Assembly (NCBI GenBank): GCA_028277605.1
Contig: JANQFZ010000028.1
Span: 1 to 64,000, forward strand
DNA from: Vallitaleaceae bacterium
Lineage (GTDB): Bacteria; Bacillota; Clostridia; Lachnospirales; Vallitaleaceae
DNA: 64,000 bases
Reading direction: 5' to 3'
The notes below the pieces were generated by a model. That model searched no databases and was not told the origin of the DNA. It saw only the letters and a program-made list of their open reading frames with translations. Made by a program: the position numbers and the translations under genes. This document shows, piece by piece, positions 1 to 8,204 of this stretch (its first letter is position 1; each line of letters opens with the position of its first letter).

Positions 1-66
<66 letters not shown>

Positions 67-238
67 TCTTTTATCCTGTTCATCACTTAAATTCTCAAGC
101 ATTACTTTAGTAATACTCAACCTTCTAAATGACGCTCTTATCACTCTTTTAGAATTAACTGGTTGGTTGTTTTACTGTTCAGTTGTCAAGGTTCTTACTA
201 ACAAAATTATTAAATTTCTTTTTTTGTCAGCGAAAATC

Positions 239-267
239 ATTTTAACACATTTATTGACTCTTGTCAA
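239..267 (-). promoter_or_regulatory. rRNA operon promoter
   Basis: On the minus strand there is TTGACA (262-267), a 17-base spacer, and TAAAAT (239-244), with an A-tract just upstream that could act as an UP element. It lies between tRNA-Ser(GGA) and the 16S gene. About 165 bases of leader follow, containing CCTTGACAACTGAACAG, a motif typical of Firmicutes rRNA leaders and spacers, and an imperfect hairpin near 93-121. Confidence 0.85.
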
Positions 268-275
268 CACTTTTT

Positions 276-293
276 TTGCTGATTTTTCAGCAA
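276..293. repeat. 7-bp perfect hairpin directly after tRNA-Ser(GGA)
   Basis: TTGCTGA (276-282) and TCAGCAA (287-293) pair around a four-base loop. It abuts the 3' end of the upstream tRNA gene. On the minus strand it is followed by A residues rather than T residues, so it is not a standard terminator. It may be a tRNA 3' processing structure or may simply overlap the UP element of the rRNA promoter. Confidence 0.4.
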
Positions 294-382
294 CGGAGAA
301 GGAGGGATTTGAACCCTCGCGCCGCTATTAACGACCTACTCCCTTTCCAGGGGAGCCCCTTCAGCCACTTGGGTACTTCTCC
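294..382 (-). tRNA. tRNA-Ser (anticodon GGA)
   Basis: The minus strand folds as a class II tRNA. The acceptor GGAGAAG pairs with CTTCTCC and the discriminator is G, as in serine tRNAs. The anticodon arm CTCCC-CUGGAAA-GGGAG carries GGA, there is a long variable arm, and the T-loop is GGTTCAAATCC. No CCA is encoded. It lies 58 bases from tRNA-Ser(UGA) and probably shares its promoter at 556-584. Confidence 0.95.
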
Positions 383-440
383 AAGTAACTACATTAAATC
401 TAAGTAAGAACGAAACCACCATTGGCGGTTTCGTCTATGA

Positions 441-526
441 CGGAGAAGGTGGGATTCGAACCCACGGCCCCTTTCGGAGTCACTGGTTTTCAAGACCAGC
501 TCCTTAAACCACTCGGACACCTCTCC
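441..526 (-). tRNA. tRNA-Ser (anticodon UGA)
   Basis: The minus strand gives a class II tRNA with acceptor GGAGAGG paired to CTTCTCC (one G-U pair) and G as discriminator. The anticodon arm CTGGT-CTTGAAA-ACCAG has UGA in the anticodon position, with a long variable arm and T-loop GGTTCGAATCC. CCA is not encoded. It is the first gene after the promoter at 556-584. Confidence 0.95.
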
Positions 527-555
527 AAACACTTTCTAATATCAAGCGCTTAAAT

Positions 556-584
556 AATTTATCATATCTTAAACCATCTGTCAA
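556..584 (-). promoter_or_regulatory. tRNA-Ser operon promoter
   Basis: The minus strand shows TTGACA (579-584), a 17-base spacer and TAAATT (556-561), about 30 bases upstream of the tRNA-Ser(UGA) 5' end. Near-consensus hexamers with ideal spacing fit a strong, stable-RNA promoter. Confidence 0.85.
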
Positions 585-783
585 GTTTTTTTAGTGTTTT
601 TCATCATTTTTTTTGTATAAAAATCTAAATTTTTACTTAAACTATATCCAGATTTGAATCTAATAAAGCATCTTTCTGAATAAAATAAGACATCATTTAT
701 TAGAGCAAACTAAGACTATGAAGCATAAAATTTCTTTAAACTAACTTAATCTAACATCATCTAACTCAGAAACACAAATGTTA

Positions 784-1485
784 TTAATCCATTTTTTGAT
801 TTATAAAACTATGACCGATAATGAGATCCTCTTGAGTTGTTATCTTAATGTTCGTATAGCATCCCTCAATCATCTTAACTTTTAAATTCATATATTTCTC
901 AACCAGCATCGCATCATCCGTTCCACAATATTGCTCTTTTTGTGCACGTCTATAAGCTTCTTTAATAATATCAGCTTCAAATATTTGAGGTGTTTGCACA
1001 GCCCATAGCATTTTACGTTTTGGTGTCTCACTAACAAAATTTTGGTCATCTACAACCTTAATAGTATCCTTAACTTTCACTCCCATAACACACGCTTTAT
1101 AGTGTTCTGCTTTATCAATCATTTTATTTATTGCTTGTACTGAGATAAATGGACGAGCACCATCATGAATAATAACATAATCTGTACTCTCAGGCACTAC
1201 TAATAAGCCATTATAGACGGATTCTTGTCTTTCGTTTCCACCACTCACTATCTTTAGGACTTTGGTTACATTGTAGGGGTCTACTATATGTTTTTTACAA
1301 TAGGTTACATCATTCTTATTAACAACCAAAATAATATGTTTAATTCTTTCACACTGTTCAAATTTCTCTAAAGTATGACTCAGTATTGGTTTGCGCTTTA
1401 ATTCCAAATAAGGTTTACAGATCTTAGAATTCATCCTAGTCCCTTTACCAGCAGCAGGTATTATTACCGTACATTCTTTATCCAT
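784..1485 (-). CDS. ispD: 2-C-methyl-D-erythritol 4-phosphate cytidylyltransferase
   Basis: IspD transfers CMP from CTP to methylerythritol phosphate, the third step of the non-mevalonate isoprenoid pathway, in the cytosol. The 233-residue protein has the usual family length. It shows the nucleotide-binding PAAGKGTRM motif (residues 10-18) with the later lysine K24, HDGARP (107-112), VKVKDTIK near 136-143 and GTDDAMLVE further on. TAAGGAGA precedes the ATG. It stands alone, divergent from ferritin, without ispF beside it. Two inverted repeats lie upstream (about 1525-1565). A TarI-type cytidylyltransferase is the main alternative, but the overall motif set fits IspD. Confidence 0.93.
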   Translation of the reverse strand: MDKECTVIIPAAGKGTRMNSKICKPYLELKRKPILSHTLEKFEQCERIKHIILVVNKNDVTYCKKHIVDPYNVTKVLKIVSGGNERQESVYNGLLVVPESTDYVIIHDGARPFISVQAINKMIDKAEHYKACVMGVKVKDTIKVVDDQNFVSETPKRKMLWAVQTPQIFEADIIKEAYRRAQKEQYCGTDDAMLVEKYMNLKVKMIEGCYTNIKITTQEDLIIGHSFINQKMD

Positions 1486-1524
1486 ATGACTATCTCCTTA
1501 TTTATTTCATTAACTACACCGTTA

Positions 1525-1544
1525 TAGTTAGTGTAATCTAACTA
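1525..1544. repeat. Inverted repeat in the ispD/ferritin divergent region
   Basis: TAGTTAG (1525-1531) and CTAACTA (1538-1544) form a perfect 7-bp dyad around TGTAAT. A second short dyad, CTAC/GTAG, follows within 20 bases. The position 40-60 bases upstream of ispD would suit an operator or a 5' leader hairpin. I do not recognise the motif. Confidence 0.4.
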
Positions 1545-1780
1545 CTACAGGTAGTATGTTGAACGAGTAATCTTTTTTCGTTATACATTCTTAAGATGTT
1601 TAGGGAGTATATCGAATGCGTCATCCAAACTTCTTGTTTAACCCTTATCATTATATCAAAAATTAGTCTAATAATATAATACTTTTATGAATACCATTAA
1701 ATACAATAGCAAAAGCTTATTCATATACAACTTTTTTACCAAGCTTTAAACGTTCACTTATTATACAAGGAGGATCATTT

Positions 1781-2290
1781 ATGTTAAAAGGTAAACTTTT
1801 AGATGAGCTCAATGAACAGATCAAGTACGAATTGTACTCGTCTCAATTATATTTAGCTATGGCAGCCTATTGCTATTCTATAGATTTAGACGGGTTTGCT
1901 CATTTCTTCATTGTTCAAGCAGAGGAAGAAAAGTTTCATGGTATGAAAATATTTAACTTTATTAATGATATGGATGCAGATATACTAATACAAGGCATGG
2001 ACAATCCACCAACTGAATTTGATTCTATTGAACATGTACTAGAGAACTCATTAGAGCATGAGAAATTCGTAACTGGCAGAATCTATTTTCTTATGGATAT
2101 TGCAATGGAAGAAAAAGAACATGCTACCATAAGCTTTTTAAAATGGTTTATTGACGAACAAGTTGAAGAAGAAGCAACTTTTAAAACACTCATTCAAAAG
2201 CTAAAAAGAGCTCAAGGTGATGTGAGCGTTGTTTACAACCTTGACGAAACATTATCTACAAGAACTTTTACACCACCACCCCAAGCTTAA
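1781..2290 (+). CDS. ftnA: Non-haem ferritin
   Basis: This is an iron-storage protein that oxidises Fe(II) and deposits it as a mineral in a 24-subunit cytosolic shell. The 169-residue sequence has the full ferroxidase set of bacterial ferritins: E17, E50, H53, E94 and Q127, with E126 and E130 nearby. No haem-ligating methionine typical of bacterioferritin is apparent. An ideal AAGGAGG precedes the ATG. It is one of only two plus-strand genes in the window and is divergent from ispD. A TATAAT at 1675-1680 could be its -10, but the -35 is poor. I do not see a clear Fur or PerR box. Confidence 0.95.
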   Translation: MLKGKLLDELNEQIKYELYSSQLYLAMAAYCYSIDLDGFAHFFIVQAEEEKFHGMKIFNFINDMDADILIQGMDNPPTEFDSIEHVLENSLEHEKFVTGRIYFLMDIAMEEKEHATISFLKWFIDEQVEEEATFKTLIQKLKRAQGDVSVVYNLDETLSTRTFTPPPQA

Positions 2291-2396
2291 AAGAAATCAC
2301 TCAATAGCATCTCTATCTAAATTATCTAGACAAGACATTACCTACAACTTTTAACTCTACAAGATATATTTATCTAAATTACAAAAAGACTCATTC

Positions 2397-2445
2397 TCTA
2401 TACAAGATATAGCAATTTAAATTTCGTTCTATTATCTTGTATAGA
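2397..2445. terminator. Long hairpin between convergent ferritin and tsaD
   Basis: TCTATACAAGATA (2397-2409) pairs perfectly with TATCTTGTATAGA (2433-2445) around a 23-base loop. A further GACT/AGTC pair lies outside it beyond a small internal loop. It sits between two convergent genes. The minus-strand side has a later T run (GAGTCTTTTTG). The loop is long for an intrinsic terminator, so bidirectional termination is likely but not certain. Confidence 0.5.
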
Positions 2446-2547
2446 AAAAAGTCATCCTGTTGCTTTTCATATTCTATTTTTTTGCACGTTAATTATGGAC
2501 TATAATAGACAGTCCTTATTTCAGTTCCATATCTTTGTGTAAGCCTG

Positions 2548-3573
2548 TTAACTATAACCTAATTTTAAATTAGGAACAGCATTTAAATCTAGCCCATGCG
2601 TTACTCCATGCTTGTACTCATAATATGCAGCTGAACCAATCATAGCTGCATTATCTGTACAATAAACTATAGAAGGATACTGAAGAACTAAACCTTCTTT
2701 ATCACACGTCTTTTTCATTACATTCCTTAATGAACGGTTAGCAGCAACACCACCTGCCAATGCAACTTTCTTAAGCCCAAGAGCTTTAGCTGCATTGATT
2801 GTTTTATTAACCAATACTTCTATTACAGATGCTTGAAAAGAAGCTGCAACATCTGCATGATTAATATCACATGCCTTCATCTTACATTGATTAATATAAT
2901 TTAAAACCGCTGACTTTAATCCACTAAAACTAAAATCATAAGATCCTTCCTCTAAATATGATCTTGGAAAGGTAATCGCGTCGGCATCTCCTTTTTCTGA
3001 AAGCTTGTCTATTTTCGGACCACCTGGATAACCTAGCCCAATCGCTCTTGCAACTTTGTCAAACGCTTCACCAGCTGCATCATCTCTGGTTCTACCTAAC
3101 ACCTCATACTCATGATAGGTTTTAACATGAAATAAATGGGTATGCCCACCAGATACAACCAAACATATAAATGGGGGCTTAAATTCTGGATTTTCAATAT
3201 AATTAGCACAAATATGTCCTTCTATATGATGGACACCTATTAAGGGCTTATTAAGTGCATATGCCATTGCCTTTGCTTCAGCTAAACCAACAAGTAAAGC
3301 CCCCACTAGACCGGGACCATAGGTCACAGCAATAGCGTGAATATCTGCAAAAGTGCAATCAGCATCTTGAAGTGCCTCGTGGATGACTGTATCAATCATT
3401 TCTATATGCTTCCTAGATGCAATCTCAGGTACAACGCCGCCATAACGTTTATGAAACTCAATCTGCGAAGCGATACAATTAGAAAGTACTTTCGTACCAT
3501 TTTGTACAACAGCTGCCGATGTTTCATCACAGGATGTTTCTATCGCTAATATATTAAAGATTTCATTGTTCAA
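2548..3573 (-). CDS. tsaD: tRNA N6-adenosine threonylcarbamoyltransferase TsaD
   Basis: TsaD transfers the threonylcarbamoyl group onto A37 of ANN-decoding tRNAs, working with TsaB and TsaE. At 341 residues it has family length. The N-terminal [11 protein letters not shown] and the metal-binding HIEGH (H116 and H120) are clear, as are the later [10 protein letters not shown] and CTDNAAMIG blocks. The start is a TTG: TAGTAGGTGAATAAAG lies directly before it and no in-frame ATG is close. Only two bases separate it from the upstream gene, so the two are co-transcribed. Its partners tsaB and tsaE are 10 kb away at 13.4-14.5 kb. Confidence 0.96.
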   Translation of the reverse strand: MNNEIFNILAIETSCDETSAAVVQNGTKVLSNCIASQIEFHKRYGGVVPEIASRKHIEMIDTVIHEALQDADCTFADIHAIAVTYGPGLVGALLVGLAEAKAMAYALNKPLIGVHHIEGHICANYIENPEFKPPFICLVVSGGHTHLFHVKTYHEYEVLGRTRDDAAGEAFDKVARAIGLGYPGGPKIDKLSEKGDADAITFPRSYLEEGSYDFSFSGLKSAVLNYINQCKMKACDINHADVAASFQASVIEVLVNKTINAAKALGLKKVALAGGVAANRSLRNVMKKTCDKEGLVLQYPSIVYCTDNAAMIGSAAYYEYKHGVTHGLDLNAVPNLKLGYS

Positions 3574-3575
3574 CT

Positions 3576-4160
3576 TTATTCACCTACTACTGAAAATTCT
3601 TCTATTTGCTTCCATCCTATAATGTACCATAAGGATGACTCTTGGTGCAATAAAAACTCTTGATAGATTTTACCCCCGTCTACCGGCTTATTTCTGTAGA
3701 AGACGGCTTTTATTCTAGCTTTATCATTGCTTTCTCCTTTAAACTCTGTTGCATTTATTGAATAATCAACAAACTTTATATCCTCCTGCTTAGCTTGTTG
3801 TATTAAAGCTGCACTCCTAGAAATATGCTGTTCTTCTGGATTTTCTTTAAGTAACTCTTGATGAAAAATTCTGCGTTGTGATTGAATTATTTTCTTTAAT
3901 TCATCCTCATTTAAATCCCTACTATACAAAGCTTTAGTAACAAGAGCATAGAATTTCACGACTTGATCAGGGGACTCCTGCAACTCACTAATTATCTCAC
4001 AGAGAGTATCATAATCATTTCTAGCAAGCTCAACAAGCGTATCTGTTGTTAAATCATTTTTGTTGATTATTTCATCGGTCTTATCACCCATACTATCCAT
4101 GTATAGATAAAATATTCCTCCAATAATGATAAGCAGTAGAATTGCAATTGTTTTTCTCAT
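3576..4160 (-). CDS. Membrane-anchored protein of unknown function
   Basis: I do not recognise the family with certainty. The 194-residue product starts with a basic MRK and one hydrophobic segment (about residues 4-22), which may be a signal anchor. An outside helical region follows (about 40-125). The C-terminal part is beta-rich (about 130-190, ending near [12 protein letters not shown]) and resembles an NTF2-like or lumazine-binding-type fold by appearance only. A GGGGG Shine-Dalgarno precedes the ATG. It lies between rnz (22 bases upstream) and tsaD (2 bases downstream) in one operon. No catalytic motif is visible. Confidence 0.75.
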   Translation of the reverse strand: MRKTIAILLLIIIGGIFYLYMDSMGDKTDEIINKNDLTTDTLVELARNDYDTLCEIISELQESPDQVVKFYALVTKALYSRDLNEDELKKIIQSQRRIFHQELLKENPEEQHISRSAALIQQAKQEDIKFVDYSINATEFKGESNDKARIKAVFYRNKPVDGGKIYQEFLLHQESSLWYIIGWKQIEEFSVVGE

Positions 4161-4182
4161 GATTTCCCCCTATCTAAACGGT

Positions 4183-5091
4183 TTAGTCATCAAATTTCAA
4201 CACTTTTTTCATACGTTCCTTACCAACGACTGTATTTTTAAATATATGAGTTGCATTGTGTAAGCATTCTTTTGGCTTAACTAATGAAGGACTAAAATGC
4301 GTTAACCATAACGTCTTAACCTGAGCTTCTTTTGCTAGAGTTGCTGATTCAGAAAAAGTCATATGCTTCTTCTGATAAGCTTTTTCCTTATCTTCATCTT
4401 CACCATACGTTCCTTCACAGACAAATAGGTCTGCTCCTTTTGCATACTCAACAATTCTCTTTACAGGTCTAGTATCTGTACAATAAGTCACTTTTAAACC
4501 TTTTCTTTCTGGGCCTAAAATCATATCTGGTGTAATATTCTTTTCTTGATACGTAATAGTCTCCCCGTTCTGTAATCGTCCCCAATAGTGGGTAGGCAGT
4601 CCTAATGCTTGTGCTTTTTCAACTAGAAATTTACCTTTTCTATCAATAACAACATTATACCCATAGCATAGAACACTGTGATCTAGTTTAAAGGTTTCAA
4701 TTTTATAGTTTCCAAATTGAAAGGACTGAAAAACATCCTGAATCTCAATTAAATTTAACTTATATGGAAGTTCAGGTGCTATGACTCTTAACCCATTAAC
4801 CACACGTTCTAAGCCCTTTGGACCAATAATTGTAATTGATTCTTTTCTATCAGCATTCCCTATGGTTAATAAAAGCCCTGGTAAACCTCCCACATGATCC
4901 CCGTGATAATGCGTCAAACAGATGACATCAATAGCTTTCATACTCCATCCAAGCATTTTCATGGTTACCTGTGTTCCTTCTCCACAGTCCATTAATATAT
5001 TACTTCCATTGTACCTAAGCATTAATGCGCTTAGCCATCTATAGGGAAGAGGCATCATACCTCCAGTTCCTAATAAACATACATCTAACAT
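4183..5091 (-). CDS. rnz: Ribonuclease Z (metallo-beta-lactamase fold)
   Basis: RNase Z cleaves the 3' trailer of tRNA precursors that lack an encoded CCA; both serine tRNAs here lack it. The fold is shown by the N-terminal LLGTGG, the zinc motif THYHGDHVGG, a C-terminal THFSPS segment and conserved histidines. The protein is about 302 residues from the start used here. I prefer the ATG at 5091 because GAGAGGAT lies 7-8 bases before it and the next residues (MLDVCLLGTGG) match the family N-terminus; an ATG 12 codons upstream lacks a good site. First gene of an operon with the anchored protein and tsaD. Confidence 0.88.
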   Translation of the reverse strand: MLDVCLLGTGGMMPLPYRWLSALMLRYNGSNILMDCGEGTQVTMKMLGWSMKAIDVICLTHYHGDHVGGLPGLLLTIGNADRKESITIIGPKGLERVVNGLRVIAPELPYKLNLIEIQDVFQSFQFGNYKIETFKLDHSVLCYGYNVVIDRKGKFLVEKAQALGLPTHYWGRLQNGETITYQEKNITPDMILGPERKGLKVTYCTDTRPVKRIVEYAKGADLFVCEGTYGEDEDKEKAYQKKHMTFSESATLAKEAQVKTLWLTHFSPSLVKPKECLHNATHIFKNTVVGKERMKKVLKFDD

Positions 5092-5155
5092 ATACTTATC
5101 CTCTCTATTTTTTCTATATTCTAACATATATAATGACTCTATGGCTAGGACTAGT

Positions 5156-6301
5156 TTATGTTGAATGATACAACCTTATAACTCTGATGACTCTCTGTAT
5201 AGCATCGTAAAGTAAATTTTCTGAATGCTTCATTGCATACGTCAGATCGTGAGGTCCATCCATAATAGTGAAAAGAGCATCAATACCATAATTGTATACT
5301 TGATTTGCCTCTTTTCCTATAGAACCAACCACTGCAACAACCGGTACATTGTATTGCTTAGCTACACTTGCAACACCTACAGGTAATTTACCATTAACTG
5401 TCTGATAGTTAATCTCCCCTTCTCCAGTAATAACCAAATCAAAGGAAGTTTGTTTAAAATAATCTTCTAATCCTATGCTCTCTTTTATAATTTCAAACCC
5501 AGGCTTTAATTCCACATTTAAAAAAGCCATTAAACCAGCACCTAGACCACCAGCAGCTCCAGCACCTTCAACTTGAGCTACCTCTTTACCTAAATCTTTT
5601 TTTATCACTCTATCATAATTCTTAAGATAAGCATCCAGTAATGGCAACTGCTCCTTACCCGCTCCTTTCTGGGGACCATAAACATAGCTTGCACCATTCG
5701 GACCACATAATGGGTTATTAACATCACAGGCTACAAGAAACTTAACCTTGTTAAGATGCGGATTTTTTTCACTCGTATCTATACATTCTAAATCCTTTAA
5801 GCCTATTGCACCTCGAGTAATTGATTGACCACTGCTGTCTAAAAGTCTAAAACCAAGGGCTTCCAGCATGCCTGCACCACCATCATTCGTGGCACTGCCG
5901 CCTATACCCAAAATAATGGTAGTACATCCTTTATTCATTGCTTCTTTAATTAGCTCTCCTGTGCCATAGGTTGTTGTAACCATTGGATTTTTTTTATCTT
6001 CTGCTACTAATGGTAACCCCGATGCAGCTGCCATCTCTATAACAGCAGTCTTGCCCTCGCCTAAAAGTCCATACTTAGCTTCTACCTTGCCACCTAACGG
6101 ATCTGTCACTTTTACGGTTTGTATGGATCCATTGTTATTATAGACCAATGCCTCAACCGTACCTTCTCCACCATCAGCCAGTGGACATGAAACAACCTTT
6201 GCGGAAGGTAATAAATCTAAAATAGCTGCTTTCGCTATTTTACAGTAGTCTCGTGCAGATAAACTACCTTTGAATGAATCAGGTGCAATTAATATATTCA
6301 T
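5156..6301 (-). CDS. glxK: Glycerate kinase, GarK/GlxK family
   Basis: This enzyme phosphorylates D-glycerate to 2-phosphoglycerate (GarK-type enzymes) at the end of sugar-diacid or serine-glyoxylate breakdown. The 381-residue protein matches the family length. It begins with IAPDSFKGSLSA and has ADGGEGT near residue 45, the GIGGSATNDGGAGM loop near 133-147, and a later ITGEGEINYQT segment. AAGGAG precedes the ATG. The regulator gene cdaR lies just upstream, an arrangement also seen in other Firmicutes. Its promoter at 6379-6407 is overlapped by a dyad. Confidence 0.94.
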   Translation of the reverse strand: MNILIAPDSFKGSLSARDYCKIAKAAILDLLPSAKVVSCPLADGGEGTVEALVYNNNGSIQTVKVTDPLGGKVEAKYGLLGEGKTAVIEMAAASGLPLVAEDKKNPMVTTTYGTGELIKEAMNKGCTTIILGIGGSATNDGGAGMLEALGFRLLDSSGQSITRGAIGLKDLECIDTSEKNPHLNKVKFLVACDVNNPLCGPNGASYVYGPQKGAGKEQLPLLDAYLKNYDRVIKKDLGKEVAQVEGAGAAGGLGAGLMAFLNVELKPGFEIIKESIGLEDYFKQTSFDLVITGEGEINYQTVNGKLPVGVASVAKQYNVPVVAVVGSIGKEANQVYNYGIDALFTIMDGPHDLTYAMKHSENLLYDAIQRVIRVIRLYHST

Positions 6302-6378
6302 ACGTCTAGCTCCTTAGTAATTTTTATATCATTATACTCTATATGATGGTTTCATACCTCGTACCCCTAGACTATAAT

Positions 6379-6407
6379 TTTATAAAAGAATTGTACCGTA
6401 AGTACAA
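6379..6407 (-). promoter_or_regulatory. glxK promoter overlapped by a palindromic operator candidate
   Basis: On the minus strand TTGTAC (6402-6407), a 17-base spacer and TATAAA (6379-6384) form a plausible promoter. The -35 hexamer is one arm of the perfect dyad TTGTAC-TTACG-GTACAA (6391-6407). A protein bound there would cover the -35 region. CdaR, encoded just upstream, is the natural candidate regulator, but that is inference. Confidence 0.6.
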
Positions 6408-6485
6408 GCTTATTATAATTTTCAACTAAAAATAATGGTTACTATTTTAAACGATAATCAACAAGTCTACCATATATCTTATATT

Positions 6486-7667
6486 CTAAGTGGGAGCGCT
6501 AAAATATTTATAGTATAGATAAATTAAATGAAAATGTAATCTATCGGTTTCCTTATGCAGGGGATCAATATGTAACATTTCTTTTATCTTATTTAGTCTA
6601 AAAATCAGGGTATTCCTATGAACATAGAGCGCTTTCGAAGCCTCTATAACGGACATATTATTATTAATTAAGGCTTCCATTGTCTCTATGGTATTTGAGT
6701 TGTCTTTTATCTTATCTACCGTAGAGGATAAAAAATGCTCTAACAGTTCTCTATCCATAGTAGTTAGTAGAAATTCAAAAATATGATCACCAACGTAAAT
6801 CGGTTGATTTACCCTATTCATAAGCTGTCCGTAGTGAATCATCGCCTTTGCTTCTTTATAGCTTTTCTTAAAACCATAGAGTGTTGCGTGATAGCTACCA
6901 ACCCCAATAATTAATTCAATCTCAAACTGTTCACACAATCTTTGACTAAGATCAATCAATTGCTCTTTGATAACATTAATACTATCCTCATCATCTGGAT
7001 TGTATAACTTGAATAAGATACATTCATCAATATTGATAAGAGATAATAAATCTTGCTTGGTAAAAAAACATGTTCTTTGTATGGTTCTAAGTATATCCTG
7101 TTTAAGCATTTCAACCGTCATTAATGGATTTTCTTTTAAATAATGATTCATTTGTCGAATAGAAAGGATGCAGATAATCCTTGGTTGGTGTAAGTCATAG
7201 CCAAGCTTCATTCCCCACTGCGTAGCTGTCATTACGTCTTCATCTGAATCTAGGGACAATAGAGTATTAATAAAGAAGTTCTTCTGATTCTGATAAGAAT
7301 AAACCCGTTCCTTTAACGCCTGTTGTTCCAGCATTAATTCTGTTGACAATCGTACCAATTCAGCAGTGTTTTCTAATTCCTTTGGATCTCCAGTTATACC
7401 AATAACACCTGCTATGGATTGATTATAATAAAAAGGTATATTGATGCCCTGTTTTACGCCTTTGTATTTACTTTCATCTTCCTTATTAATGTCAATTCTT
7501 TTATTTTTTTGAATAACTTCTTTTGCAATGGTATGATAGGAGCCTATACGTAGGTTAGAGCCACTGGCAATAATAACACCTTCTTCATTCATGATATTGA
7601 TATTATACCCTAGATTTTCCATTATATGATCCACTAGTTTTTGTGCCAATTCATGATTAATAATCAT
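6486..7667 (-). CDS. cdaR: CdaR-family transcriptional regulator (sugar diacid type)
   Basis: CdaR proteins control glycerate, galactarate and glucarate use. The 393-residue protein has the expected order: an N-terminal sugar-diacid recognition domain (about 1-135, including NIMNEEGVIIASG and GVIGITGDP), a degenerate GGDEF-like middle domain (about 160-290) and a C-terminal PucR-type helix-turn-helix (SVIEASKALYVHRNTLIFRL, near 345-365). AGGAG precedes the ATG. It lies directly upstream of glycerate kinase with 184 bases between, in which the dyad promoter sits, so glxK is probably its target. Confidence 0.92.
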   Translation of the reverse strand: MIINHELAQKLVDHIMENLGYNINIMNEEGVIIASGSNLRIGSYHTIAKEVIQKNKRIDINKEDESKYKGVKQGINIPFYYNQSIAGVIGITGDPKELENTAELVRLSTELMLEQQALKERVYSYQNQKNFFINTLLSLDSDEDVMTATQWGMKLGYDLHQPRIICILSIRQMNHYLKENPLMTVEMLKQDILRTIQRTCFFTKQDLLSLINIDECILFKLYNPDDEDSINVIKEQLIDLSQRLCEQFEIELIIGVGSYHATLYGFKKSYKEAKAMIHYGQLMNRVNQPIYVGDHIFEFLLTTMDRELLEHFLSSTVDKIKDNSNTIETMEALINNNMSVIEASKALYVHRNTLIFRLNKIKEMLHIDPLHKETDRLHFHLIYLYYKYFSAPT

Positions 7668-7821
7668 CGTTAACTTCTCCTAATATCAAACATATTTTCT
7701 ACTTAATCTTATCATATATAGGTGAAATTTAATATAATTTGATAAATAACACTAAAGTTTTGAATAGAAACTAAAATTGGAAAAGGAATCTTAAAAACAT
7801 AAAGTCTAGTATAAGTTCCAA

Positions 7822-7851
7822 CAAAAAAGAACGATCAACGATCGTTCTTTT
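7822..7851 (-). terminator. Intrinsic terminator overlapping a stop codon
   Basis: AAAAGAACGAT (7825-7835) and ATCGTTCTTTT (7841-7851) pair perfectly around a five-base loop, followed on the minus strand by a run of T. The stem contains the last codons and the TGA of the 86-residue zinc-ribbon gene, so termination begins inside the coding sequence. Confidence 0.85.
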
Positions 7852-8095
7852 GCAGAAGAGATGTAATCTCTGGTGGAATTTTAAGCTGCTTAATTAGCTC
7901 ATCATAACAATGCTCACACAGCTCAAAGCTGTGTATTTCCATATCTTTATTTGAAAAATATCCCCATTCCTTTTTAACGGATAAATAATCAACTTTTTCA
8001 AACTTATCTCTCGTTCCTATGAGACGTCCACATTTATTACAATAAATCTTAGTAATGGTCTTATCTGCAACAAGTGCTCTCTCTTTTTTTCTCAT
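7835..8095 (-). CDS. Small zinc-ribbon protein of unknown function
   Basis: This 86-residue protein has two CxxC pairs, CNKCGR near residue 19 and CEHCYDEL near 60, which should bind one zinc ion. Between them is a charged, aromatic-rich stretch with no membrane segment. Proteins of this look are common in Clostridia but I know of no assigned function. AAGGGG precedes the ATG by seven bases. It is a single-gene unit: tkt lies downstream after a terminator embedded in its own stop codon, and tkt has its own promoter further up. A nucleic-acid or ribosome contact is only a guess. Confidence 0.75.
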   Translation of the reverse strand: MRKKERALVADKTITKIYCNKCGRLIGTRDKFEKVDYLSVKKEWGYFSNKDMEIHSFELCEHCYDELIKQLKIPPEITSLLQKNDR

Positions 8096-8204
8096 CCCAA
8101 TACCCCTTGTCCCATGATCTAGTACTTTTTTTATTATAACGCTTCCACTAAATCATGTATAGAGGTAATTTATGCATTCATTACGAATGAGTTGACATGA
8201 ACTA

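Noticed and set aside
1640-1700. Fur or PerR box upstream of ferritin
   Set aside because: The A+T-rich sequence gives only partial matches to either consensus.
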